64,000 nucleotides of DNA from Sphingomonas echinoides ATCC 14820 (GTDB lineage: Bacteria > Pseudomonadota > Alphaproteobacteria > Sphingomonadales > Sphingomonadaceae): positions 3,825,808 to 3,889,807 of the forward strand of contig NZ_JH584235.1 in NCBI RefSeq assembly GCF_000241465.1. Direction: 5' to 3'. Below, piece by piece: positions 37,702-46,325 of the stretch. Every line of letters starts with the position of its first letter. Positions within the stretch are counted from its first letter, which is position 1. Position numbers and translations under genes: made by a program. A model generated the notes under the pieces. The model searched no databases and was not told where the DNA came from. It saw nothing but the letters and a program-made list of their open reading frames with translations.

Positions 37702-40700
37702 GCCGTTGGCTCCGGCTGGCCCGGGGCCGCGGCGGGTGGGGTGGGATGCTCGTGGTGCAGATGCTTCAACATGTCGCGCGTGCCGCGGCGGACCAGCACG
37801 AAGAACAGCGGGATGTAGAAGATCGCCAGGATCGTCGCGGTCAGCATCCCGCCGATCACGGCGGTGCCGATCGCGATGCGGCTGTTGGCACCCGCGCCGG
37901 TCGAAATGGCGAGCGGTAGCACGCCGAAGATGAAGGCAAAGCTGGTCATCAAAATCGGCCGCAAGCGGATGCGCGCGGCTTCCAGCGCCGCCTCGATCAC
38001 GCGCTTGCCCGACTTTTCGGCCTGTTCCGCAAATTCGATCATCAAAATCGCGTTCTTGGCGGCAAGGCCCATCGTCGTCAGCAGCCCGATCTGCAAATAG
38101 ACGTCGTTCTGCAGCCCGCGCAGCGTCACCGCGAAAATCGCGCCGACCAGCCCGAGCGGGATGACCAGCAGCACCGCGATCGGGATCGACCAGCTTTCAT
38201 ACAAAGCGGCAAGGCACAGAAACACGACAAGCAGCGAAATGCCGTAGAGGAACGGGGCCTGTCCCGAGGACAGCCGTTCCTGATAGGACAGGCCGCTCCA
38301 TGCCACACTGATGCCGGGATAGTGCGCGGCCAGTTCGGTCATCCGGTTCATTGCCGTGCCCGAGCTGTTGCCCGGGGCAGCCTGGCCCGAGAGTTCATAG
38401 GACGAGATGCCCGAGAAGCGCGCGAGCGTCGGTGGGGTCTTGCTCCACGAAATGGTGGAGAAAGCGGAGAAGGGGGCCATTTGCCCGCTCGATCCGCGAA
38501 CATACCATTGCGCCAGATTTTCAGGTGCGGCGCGATATTGCGCGTCGCCCTGGACATAGACGCGCTTCACGCGGCCGCGATCGTTGAAATCGTTAACGTA
38601 GCGGCCGCCCCAGGCGGTAGCGAGGGTAGTGTTGACGTCGCTTTGCGTCAGCCCGAGCGTGCTCAGCTTTTGCGCGTCGAGATCGACCTTGAGCGTCGGC
38701 TGATCGTCGAGATCGGTCGGGCGCACGGCGGCGAGCGTCGGGTCGGCGCGCGCGGCGGCGAGCAGGCTGTCGCGTGCCGCCTTGAAGTCGGTGCGGCTGA
38801 GCCCGCCGGTGTTCTGCAATTCCATCGTGAAGCCATTGGACTGGCCAAGCCCGCGGACGATTGGCGGCACGGTCGCATAAAACTCGACGTCGCGCAGCCC
38901 GCTCAGCGCCTTGGTCGCGCGTTGCGTGATCGCGTCGGCACCGTTGACTGCGCCCTTGCGATCGGCCCAGTCCTTGAGCGCGATGAAGCCGCGACCGGCA
39001 TTCTGCCCGCCCGCGACACCGCCGCCGCCCGAGCCGGCCACGGTCAAATAGCCGTCCACATTCTTGCCCTCGGGGCCGGCGAAATATTTCTCGATCTGCA
39101 TCTGCGCCGCGCGCGTCTGGTTGATCGTCGCGCCGGGGGCGAGGTTGAACTGGATCTGGGCGATGCCCTGGTCTTCGGTCGGCAGGAAGCCGGTCGGCAA
39201 GCGCACGAACATGATCGCGAGGATCGCGACGACCCCGGCGTAGATCAGCAGGAACAGCCATTTGCGATCGACCACGCGCGACACGGCATTGCCATAGCGC
39301 GTCACCATGCGGTCAAACCCGGTGTTGAACCACTCCGAGGCCGCGCTGGTCTTGCGGTCGAGCCAGCTCGCTTGCTTGGTCTTGTCCTTGCGCTTCAGCA
39401 AGGTGGCGGTCAGCGCCGGGGTCAGCACCAGCGCGACCAGCACCGACAATCCCATTGCCGATACGATCGTGATCGAGAACTGCCGGTAGATCACCCCCGT
39501 CGAGCCGCCGAAGAACGCCATCGGCAGGAACACCGCCGACAGCACCAGCGCGATCGCGATCAGCGCGACGGTGATTTCGTCCATCGACTTGATCGTCGCG
39601 TCGCGCGGCGACATTTCGGGATGTTCTTCCATCAGGCGTTCGACGTTTTCGACCACGACGATCGCGTCATCGACCAGCAAACCGATCGCCAGCACCAGCC
39701 CGAACAAAGTGAGCGTGTTGATTGAAAAACCCGCCAGCGAGAAAATGCCGAAGGTGCCGAGCAAAACCACTGGCACCGCGATCGTTGGGATCAACGTGGC
39801 GCGCCAGCTTTGCAGGAACACGAACATGACCACGACGACCAGCGCGATCGCTTCCATCAGCGACTTTTCGACTTCCTCGACCGACAATTTGATGAACGCG
39901 GTCGAATCCTGCGGGAAGCTGTAGGCATAGCCATTGGGGAAGTTTTTCGAGGCGCGCTCGATCTCGCTCTTCACCAGTTCGGCGGTGCTGAGCGCGTCCG
40001 CACCGGGAGCAAGGCTGACGGCCAGACCGGCACCTGGGTGGCCGTTGACGCGGCTGGTGATGCCGTAATTCTCTGAGCCGAGCTCGATCCGGCCGACATC
40101 GGACAGGCGCACCGTCGATCCGTCCGCCTGTGTCTTGAGCACGATCGCGCGGAACTGCTCGGGGGTCGACAGGCGTGACTGGGCGGTGACGGTGGCGTTG
40201 AGCACCTGTTCGGGGGCGTTGGGCGTGCCGCCGATTTCGCCGGCGGCGACTTCGGTATTCTGCGCGGTGATCGCGGTGACGACGTCGCCGGGGATGAGGC
40301 TGTAGCTGGCGAGCTTGTTGGGATCGAGCCACACGCGCATCGCATATTGCGCGCCGAACACGTTGATGTCGCCGACGCCCTTCAACCGGCCGATCGAATC
40401 CTGCAGGTTGGAAACCAGATAGTCGGACACGTCCTGGTTGGTGGTGCGGTCACTGGTGTCGTAAATCGCGGCGATCAGCAGGAAGTCGGGGTTGGACTTG
40501 GTGACGGTAATGCCCTGTTGCTGCACTTGCTGCGGCAGGCGCGGCAGCGCTTGCTGGACCTTATTCTGAACCTGCACCTGAGCGATGTCGGGATCGGTGC
40601 CCTTGGCGAAGGTCGCGGAAATATTGACCTGCCCGCGCGACGACGAACTGGTGCTGAAATACAGCAAGCCATCGATGCCGGTAAGCTGTTGCTCGATCAC

Positions 40701-40892
40701 CTGCGCGACCGATGTTTCCAGCGTCTCGGCCGAGGCACCCGGATAGGTCGCGCGGATATTGACGTTGGGCGGCGCGATATCGGGGAATTGCTCGACGGGG
40801 AGCGTATAAATCGCCCCGATCCCGCCCAGCATGATGATGATGGCGATGACCCAGGCGAAGATCGGCCGGTCGATGAAAATGCGCGAAATCAC
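37698..40892 (-). CDS. RND efflux permease, AcrB/MexB type (RND-2)
   Basis: The 1064-residue protein begins MISRIFIDRPIFAWVIAI and has the twelve-helix RND architecture. The proton-relay Asp pair is in GLLVDDAIVVVENVE (about 407). The Phe-rich and TM patterns (ATFAKGTDPDIAQVQVQNKV) are those of multidrug HAE1 pumps. It works with the adaptor (6 bases upstream) and the outer membrane factor (overlap). No dedicated regulator is adjacent. The substrate is unknown; resemblance is to broad-range pumps. Confidence 0.95.
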   Translation of the reverse strand: MISRIFIDRPIFAWVIAIIIMLGGIGAIYTLPVEQFPDIAPPNVNIRATYPGASAETLETSVAQVIEQQLTGIDGLLYFSTSSSSRGQVNISATFAKGTDPDIAQVQVQNKVQQALPRLPQQVQQQGITVTKSNPDFLLIAAIYDTSDRTTNQDVSDYLVSNLQDSIGRLKGVGDINVFGAQYAMRVWLDPNKLASYSLIPGDVVTAITAQNTEVAAGEIGGTPNAPEQVLNATVTAQSRLSTPEQFRAIVLKTQADGSTVRLSDVGRIELGSENYGITSRVNGHPGAGLAVSLAPGADALSTAELVKSEIERASKNFPNGYAYSFPQDSTAFIKLSVEEVEKSLMEAIALVVVVMFVFLQSWRATLIPTIAVPVVLLGTFGIFSLAGFSINTLTLFGLVLAIGLLVDDAIVVVENVERLMEEHPEMSPRDATIKSMDEITVALIAIALVLSAVFLPMAFFGGSTGVIYRQFSITIVSAMGLSVLVALVLTPALTATLLKRKDKTKQASWLDRKTSAASEWFNTGFDRMVTRYGNAVSRVVDRKWLFLLIYAGVVAILAIMFVRLPTGFLPTEDQGIAQIQFNLAPGATINQTRAAQMQIEKYFAGPEGKNVDGYLTVAGSGGGGVAGGQNAGRGFIALKDWADRKGAVNGADAITQRATKALSGLRDVEFYATVPPIVRGLGQSNGFTMELQNTGGLSRTDFKAARDSLLAAARADPTLAAVRPTDLDDQPTLKVDLDAQKLSTLGLTQSDVNTTLATAWGGRYVNDFNDRGRVKRVYVQGDAQYRAAPENLAQWYVRGSSGQMAPFSAFSTISWSKTPPTLARFSGISSYELSGQAAPGNSSGTAMNRMTELAAHYPGISVAWSGLSYQERLSSGQAPFLYGISLLVVFLCLAALYESWSIPIAVLLVIPLGLVGAIFAVTLRGLQNDVYLQIGLLTTMGLAAKNAILMIEFAEQAEKSGKRVIEAALEAARIRLRPILMTSFAFIFGVLPLAISTGAGANSRIAIGTAVIGGMLTATILAIFYIPLFFVLVRRGTRDMLKHLHHEHPTPPAAAPGQPEPTA

Positions 40893-40898
40893 GGGCGG

Positions 40899-42080
40899 TC
40901 AGCCCTTCGACTTGTCAGAGGTCGGGGCCTTGATCGTCTGCGGCGTATCGGCGCTGACGGGTTTGATCGGCTGGTTGGGCTTCACCTTGCCGACACCCTG
41001 CGTGATCACCTTGTCGCCGGCGCTCAGGCCATCGGTCACGACCCAGAATGCGCCTTGGGTACGCGGCGCGACGATGGTCTTCTGGATCGCTTTATTGCCC
41101 GGCCCGACTACGAACACCGTCGCATTGCCCTTGGGGTCGCGCGACACCGCTTGCTGCGGCACGAGGAAGGCCTTGGTATCGATCGACTGCGCAAAGCTCG
41201 CGCGGACGAACATGCCGGGCAGCAAGAGGCCCTTAGGGTTGGGGAAGCGGGCGCGCAGCGTGACGGTGCCGGTCGTCGGATCGACGACGACTTCCGAAAA
41301 TTCAACGTCGCCGGTCAGGCCGTAATCGCTGCCATCCTCCAGCTTCAACCGCACATCGGCGCGCGTTGGAACGGCACCGCCGCTGGTGAGGGCGCGGCGC
41401 AGGCGCAGCAGATCCGCGCTCGCTTGCTGGATGTCGACATAGATCGGATCGAGCCGCTGGATCGTGGTGAGCGGGCTCGTCTGGCTCGCCGTGACCAACG
41501 CCCCTTCGGTGAAGAGCGAGCGGCCAATGCGCCCAGTGATCGGCGCAGGAACGGTGGTGAAGCGCAGGTTGATCTTCGCCGTCTCGAGCGCGGCGCGATT
41601 TTGTTGCACGGCTGCGGCCGCTTGGCGCGCCGTGGCGGTGGCGTCGGTATAATCCTGCTTGGCGACCGCTTCCATGTCGGCCAGCGGCTTATACCGCTCG
41701 GCCTTTGCCTTGGTCGCCTCGGCATTGGCGGCCGCGCTGGCGAGGTTGGCCTGCGCCTGATTTGCTGAGGCGCGGTACAGGCTCGGGTCGATCTGGTAGA
41801 GCGGCTGGCCCTGGCGTACCAAGGCCCCTTCAGTGAAAAAGCGGTGCAGGATCAACCCGCTGACCTGCGGCCGTACCTCCGAGCTTTGATAGGCGGCGGT
41901 CCGCCCGGCGAGTTCGGTGACGATCGGCACGCTGGTCGGCTGGACGACGACAAAGCCGACCTGGGGTGGACCCTTGGCGGCGTTCTTCTTATTCTGCGAG
42001 GAGGCACCACACCCGCTGAGGAGCAGCGCCGAACCGCCAAGCAACGCAACTGTATGCAGGGAGAAAAACCGAACCGTCAT
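40899..42080 (-). CDS. RND periplasmic adaptor lipoprotein (RND-2)
   Basis: The 393-residue protein has a lipobox (LLLSGCGASS, Cys24). It then shows the adaptor domains: VRPQVSGLILHRFFTEGALVRQGQPLY (about 69-95), a coiled hairpin and a barrel. It links pump and outer membrane channel. ATG 42080 is chosen so that the signal peptide is near the start; two upstream in-frame starts exist. Confidence 0.92.
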   Translation of the reverse strand: MTVRFFSLHTVALLGGSALLLSGCGASSQNKKNAAKGPPQVGFVVVQPTSVPIVTELAGRTAAYQSSEVRPQVSGLILHRFFTEGALVRQGQPLYQIDPSLYRASANQAQANLASAAANAEATKAKAERYKPLADMEAVAKQDYTDATATARQAAAAVQQNRAALETAKINLRFTTVPAPITGRIGRSLFTEGALVTASQTSPLTTIQRLDPIYVDIQQASADLLRLRRALTSGGAVPTRADVRLKLEDGSDYGLTGDVEFSEVVVDPTTGTVTLRARFPNPKGLLLPGMFVRASFAQSIDTKAFLVPQQAVSRDPKGNATVFVVGPGNKAIQKTIVAPRTQGAFWVVTDGLSAGDKVITQGVGKVKPNQPIKPVSADTPQTIKAPTSDKSKG

Positions 42081-42222
42081 CGCTGTCCACCGCTCCGGGC
42101 CAAGTCGGCGCATGGTGGATACCCTGCGCAATCGTCGCCAAACGTCGTCTGTTAGGGATTGTTCCGGGGCCGGATCAACTGTCTCGGTTCGGCCCTAACC
42201 GACTCTATTGCGACGCAACATG
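42081..42222 (-). promoter_or_regulatory. upstream region of RND-2 with palindromes
   Basis: The region contains GTTAGGG (42151-42157)/CCCTAAC (42193-42199) and TCCGG-GG-CCGGA (42163-42174), with a TTGATC at 42173-42178 as a -35 candidate for the minus strand. The -10 is weak. These could be operator sites for a regulator encoded elsewhere. Confidence 0.4.
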
Positions 42223-42405
42223 TCACCGCAGCTTGGCGATGGTCAACCCATCGACCTTTGCGCGGTCCTTGGTGGATTCCTCGCTGCGCTTGAGCGCCTT
42301 GGCGATGGCCTTGAGCGCCATGCCCTTTTTTGCGAGGGTATGCAGCTTATGGATTTCGTCGCTGGTCCAGGGTTGCCGGTGGCGTTCGAATCGATCTTCG
42401 CTCAT
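42223..42405 (-). CDS. 60-residue putative HTH/SANT-like protein
   Basis: The short product has a charged N-terminus and WTSDEIHKLHTLAKKGMALKAIAKALKRSEES, which looks like a small helix-turn-helix or SANT-type DNA-binding segment. No characterised family is recognised. It is divergent from the TonB receptor gene at 42525, 119 bases apart, and might regulate it. Confidence 0.6.
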   Translation of the reverse strand: MSEDRFERHRQPWTSDEIHKLHTLAKKGMALKAIAKALKRSEESTKDRAKVDGLTIAKLR

Positions 42406-42524
42406 AGCGCTGCGCTACCGCACTCGCGGGGTCTGCGCCAGCGTATCGCCTGTCTGACACACTCTTGCGACACTTGGCGGCTAGGCGGCCAAAGTCGTTT
42501 CTAACCTCGATCTACGGATATGTT

Positions 42525-45074
42525 ATGGCTGCCACCACCACGTTGTTGACGCTTGCACTCGCGGCAGCCCCCGCGCTGGCGAGCGCGCAAGCGGCGTCGC
42601 AGTCCACTGGCGTGCCGCAGGCCCCTGCCAAATCCACCAAGCCGCCCGTGTCGGATGATAGTGAGGAGGGGCCGGACATTGTCGTGCAAGGGGCCAAGCA
42701 GCCGGGCGCGGTGATTGGCGATATTCCGCCCGAACAACAGCTCGGGCCGGCCGACATCCGCTCTTATGGGGTCAGTTCGGTCTCCGAATTGCTGACCGAA
42801 CTCGCCCCGCAAATCCGCAGCGACCGTGGCAGCGGCGGCGCGCCGGTGGTGCTGATCGACGGCAGGCGCATTTCCGGCTTTGCCGAGATACGCGACTTGC
42901 CGACCGAGGCGATCGCCCGGGTCGACATTCTGCCCGAAGAAGTCGCGCTGAAATATGGCTATCGCGCCGACCAGAAGGTGGTCAATTTCGTGCTGCGGCG
43001 GCGCTTCCGCGCGGCGACGGTCGAGCTGTCGGACAAAGCCGCAACAGAGGGCGGGCGCAACACCCCGCAGGCCGAACTCGATTTGCTCGCCATCGCCAAT
43101 AAGGGGCGGGTCAACCTGCACCTCGAATATCAGGCATCAGACGCGCTGACCGAGAATGAGCGCGACATCCAGCCCACCACAAAATCGTCCGCCACTGGCG
43201 GCAGCCCTGCCAGCACGACCGACCAACGCCCGTTTCGAACCCTGCTGCCCTCGGGCCGCACCTTCAACGCCAACACTACCTATGCGCGCATGTTCGGGGA
43301 CATTTCGGGCACCGTAAACGCCACGCTGTCGGCAACCGACACCACGGGTCTGCTCGGGCTGCCGGCCGATGCGGTGGTCGTCAATGGCGTGCCAAGCGGC
43401 AATGTCACGCCGCTCAAGCAGCGCAACTCGACCGTTGGCGCGCATCTTGGCACGGCGTTTAACGGCGTGGTGGGCGGCGGCTGGCAATGGTCGGTCACCG
43501 GTGCCTATGATCACAATGAATCGAAGACCTTTACCGATACGGGCCTCGGGTCTGCGGCGGCTTTGTCGCCGGTCAATCGCGGCTATTCGACCTCGGACGA
43601 GGGGCAGATTGACCTGCTGCTCAACGGCGCGGTGTTCAAGCTGCCGGCCGGCGAAGTCTCGACCAGCGTGCACCTCGGTGGCGATATCAGCGACTTCAAC
43701 AGCCAGTCATATCGCGCCGGGCTGACCTCGCTGGGCGGTGTCTCGCGCAACACCGTCAACGGCCAGCTCAATATCGACGTGCCGCTGACCAGCCGCGCGA
43801 AAAACGTGCTGCCGGTGATTGGCAGCCTGTCGGTGAACGGCAATGTCGCGGTCGATCATCTGTCGGATTTCGGCACGCTGACGACGCTTGGTTATGGCCT
43901 CAATTGGTCGCCAGTGGTGCCACTGCGGATCATTGCCTCAGTCACCGATCGCGACACTGCGCCGACCGCGCAGCAACTCGGCAACCCGCAAGTGGTGACG
44001 CCCAACGTTCCCGTGTTCGATTATGTGCGCGGCGTGAATGCGGTGGTGACGACGGTTTCCGGCGGCAATCCCAATCTGATTGCGAGCAACAGCCATACGC
44101 GCAAGCTCGGCGTCACGCTGAAGCCGTGGAGTACCAAGGATCTGTCGCTGTCGGCCAATTATGTCGATGTGCGCACCGAAAACCCGGTCGCCAGCTTCCC
44201 GAGCGCGAGTTCGGCGATCGAGGCGGCGTTCCCGTCGCGCTTCACCCGCGATGTCGATGGCAATCTGCAGCGGATCGACACGCGGCCGATCAATTTTGCC
44301 GAGAGCAGCCGGTCGGAACTGCGCTGGGGCATCAATTTCTCGACGCCGCTAAAGTCGAAACTGCAAAAGCAGATCGAGGCGTGGCGCGCGGGCAAGGGGC
44401 CCAATCCGTTTGCCGGGATCAAGATTCCCGATAGCGTCGCGCGGCAGATCGCCCAGGCACGGGCGGAGCGCGGCGGTGACGCAGGCGGTCCAGGTGCGGG
44501 TGGCCCCGGCGGCCCCGGTGGCCCCGGTGGCGGTGGTGGTGGACGCGGCGGCTTTGGCGGGGGCGGGGGTGGCCGTGGTGCGCCGGGCGGCCGTCTGCAA
44601 TTCGCGCTCTACCATACGTGGCATTTCACCGATCGCGTGCTGGTGCAGCAGGGTGGGCCTTCGCTCGATTTGTTGCGCGGCGATGCGATCGGCGGCAGCG
44701 GCGGCCAACCGCGCCACGAGCTGGAAGGGCAGGCCGGGTATAGCAATAACGGCATCGGCGTGCGGCTGTCGGCCAATTGGCAAAGCGCGACCAGCGTCAA
44801 TGGCGGCACCGCCGCCAATCCGCAGGATCTGCATTTCTCGGATCTGGCGACGGTCAGCCTGCGCTTGTTCGGCGATCTCGGGCAGCGGCTTGAGTTGGTG
44901 AAGAAGCATCCGTGGATGCGCGGGATGCGCGTCGCGGTCGCCTTCGACAACATCTTCGATTCGCGCCAGCGCGTGACGGATTCGAACGGCACGACGCCCG
45001 TCGCGTATCAGCCCGATTATCTCAACCCGCTGGGGCGGACGGTGCGGGTGTCGATCCGCAAGCTGTTCTTCTAA
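42525..45074 (+). CDS. TonB-dependent receptor with Gly-rich insert
   Basis: The 849-residue protein has a signal peptide (ALASAQA, cut near residue 22). A plug domain follows (SYGVSSVSELLTELAPQIRS, then PVVLIDGRRISGF), then a 22-strand-type barrel ending in Phe (RVSIRKLFF). It imports a ligand across the outer membrane using TonB energy; the substrate is unknown. Around residues 649-688 lies a Gly/Pro/Arg-rich run (GPGAGGPGGPGG, GRGGFGGGGGG), unusual for the family, in a probable surface or periplasmic loop. ATG 42525 is chosen because a longer frame extends past the signal peptide. Confidence 0.88.
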   Translation: MAATTTLLTLALAAAPALASAQAASQSTGVPQAPAKSTKPPVSDDSEEGPDIVVQGAKQPGAVIGDIPPEQQLGPADIRSYGVSSVSELLTELAPQIRSDRGSGGAPVVLIDGRRISGFAEIRDLPTEAIARVDILPEEVALKYGYRADQKVVNFVLRRRFRAATVELSDKAATEGGRNTPQAELDLLAIANKGRVNLHLEYQASDALTENERDIQPTTKSSATGGSPASTTDQRPFRTLLPSGRTFNANTTYARMFGDISGTVNATLSATDTTGLLGLPADAVVVNGVPSGNVTPLKQRNSTVGAHLGTAFNGVVGGGWQWSVTGAYDHNESKTFTDTGLGSAAALSPVNRGYSTSDEGQIDLLLNGAVFKLPAGEVSTSVHLGGDISDFNSQSYRAGLTSLGGVSRNTVNGQLNIDVPLTSRAKNVLPVIGSLSVNGNVAVDHLSDFGTLTTLGYGLNWSPVVPLRIIASVTDRDTAPTAQQLGNPQVVTPNVPVFDYVRGVNAVVTTVSGGNPNLIASNSHTRKLGVTLKPWSTKDLSLSANYVDVRTENPVASFPSASSAIEAAFPSRFTRDVDGNLQRIDTRPINFAESSRSELRWGINFSTPLKSKLQKQIEAWRAGKGPNPFAGIKIPDSVARQIAQARAERGGDAGGPGAGGPGGPGGPGGGGGGRGGFGGGGGGRGAPGGRLQFALYHTWHFTDRVLVQQGGPSLDLLRGDAIGGSGGQPRHELEGQAGYSNNGIGVRLSANWQSATSVNGGTAANPQDLHFSDLATVSLRLFGDLGQRLELVKKHPWMRGMRVAVAFDNIFDSRQRVTDSNGTTPVAYQPDYLNPLGRTVRVSIRKLFF

Positions 45075-45182
45075 AGGGCGATACCGACCATGCTTTTGCG
45101 GCATGGCGGCTGAACGGCGCGGGCGGTTGACGCGGGGGGCGGCGGTCGTAAGGGAGGATGCACGTTTCCAGGAGTGTCCGCC

Positions 45183-46289
45183 ATGAAGACCCGCGCCGCC
45201 GTCGCCTTTGAAGCCAAGAAGCCGCTCGAAATCGTCGAACTGGATCTGGACGGGCCGAAGGCGGGCGAAGTGCTGGTCGAGATCATGGCGACGGGCATTT
45301 GCCATACGGACGCCTATACGCTCGACGGGCTCGACAGCGAGGGCCTGTTCCCGAGCGTGCTGGGGCATGAGGGGGCCGGCATCGTGCGCGAGGTCGGCGC
45401 GGGCGTCACTTCGGTCAAGCCGGGCGACCATGTCATCCCGCTCTACACGCCGGAATGCCGCCAGTGTAAATCGTGCCTCAGCGGTAAGACCAACCTCTGC
45501 ACCGCGATCCGCGCGACCCAGGGCAAGGGGCTGATGCCCGACGGCACGACGCGTTTCAGCTACAAAGGCCAGCCGATCTTCCATTATATGGGCTGCTCGA
45601 CCTTCTCGAACTTCACCGTCCTGCCCGAGATCGCCGTCGCCAAGATCCGCGAGGACGCGCCGTTCAAGACCAGTTGCTATGTCGGCTGCGGCGTGACGAC
45701 TGGGGTCGGCGCGGTGGTCAACACCGCCAAGGTGCAAGTCGGCGACACTGTCATCGTGTTCGGCCTGGGTGGGATCGGGCTCAACGTGCTGCAGGGCGCG
45801 CGGATGGCGGGCGCGAACATGATCGTCGGCGTCGACATTAACCCCGACCGCGAGGAATGGGGTCGCAAGTTCGGCATGACGCATTTCGTCAACCCGAAGG
45901 ACGTGACCGACCTGGTCGCGCATCTGGTCGCGCTGACCGATGGCGGGGCGGACTACACTTTCGATTGCACCGGCAACACCACCGTGATGCGCCAGGCGCT
46001 GGAAGCGTGCCACCGTGGCTGGGGCACGTCGATCATCATTGGCGTGGCCGAAGCGGGCAAGGAAATCAGCACGCGCCCGTTCCAGCTCGTTACCGGCCGC
46101 AATTGGCGCGGGACGGCGTTTGGCGGGGCCAAGGGGCGCACCGATGTGCCCAAGATCGTCGACTGGTATATGAACGGCAAGATCGAGATCGACCCGATGA
46201 TCACGCATGTCCTCTCGCTCGACGAGATCAACAAGGGCTTTGATTTGATGCACGCGGGCGAGAGCATCCGCAGCGTGGTGGTGTACTGA
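45183..46289 (+). CDS. frmA: S-(hydroxymethyl)glutathione dehydrogenase / class III alcohol dehydrogenase
   Basis: The 368-residue protein has the catalytic-zinc ligands Cys40 and His62 (GHEGAG) and the structural-zinc set Cys92, Cys95, Cys98 and Cys106. The NAD fold GLGGIGLNVLQGAR is present. It oxidises S-hydroxymethylglutathione from formaldehyde, and may also reduce S-nitrosoglutathione. ATG 45183 has AGGAG (45170-45174); a GTG nine bases earlier is possible. No frmB or regulator is adjacent. Confidence 0.96.
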   Translation: MKTRAAVAFEAKKPLEIVELDLDGPKAGEVLVEIMATGICHTDAYTLDGLDSEGLFPSVLGHEGAGIVREVGAGVTSVKPGDHVIPLYTPECRQCKSCLSGKTNLCTAIRATQGKGLMPDGTTRFSYKGQPIFHYMGCSTFSNFTVLPEIAVAKIREDAPFKTSCYVGCGVTTGVGAVVNTAKVQVGDTVIVFGLGGIGLNVLQGARMAGANMIVGVDINPDREEWGRKFGMTHFVNPKDVTDLVAHLVALTDGGADYTFDCTGNTTVMRQALEACHRGWGTSIIIGVAEAGKEISTRPFQLVTGRNWRGTAFGGAKGRTDVPKIVDWYMNGKIEIDPMITHVLSLDEINKGFDLMHAGESIRSVVVY

Positions 46290-46296
46290 CCCTTTC

Positions 46297-46322
46297 CTCC
46301 TCCCCGCGGGCGGGGAGGAGGG
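46297..46322. terminator. GC-rich palindrome between convergent frmA and TonB receptor
   Basis: Arms CCTCCTCCCCGC (46297-46308) and GCGGGGAGGAGG (46311-46322) are perfect inverse complements with a 2-base centre. They lie between the stops of two convergent genes. There is no T-run on either strand, so it may act as a bidirectional terminator or belong to the intergenic repeat family. Confidence 0.55.
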
Positions 46323-46325
46323 CCC

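Noticed and set aside
44466..44590. Gly-rich stretch as a frameshift or assembly error
   Set aside because: The frame stays open and the barrel continues normally after it, ending in the expected terminal Phe.
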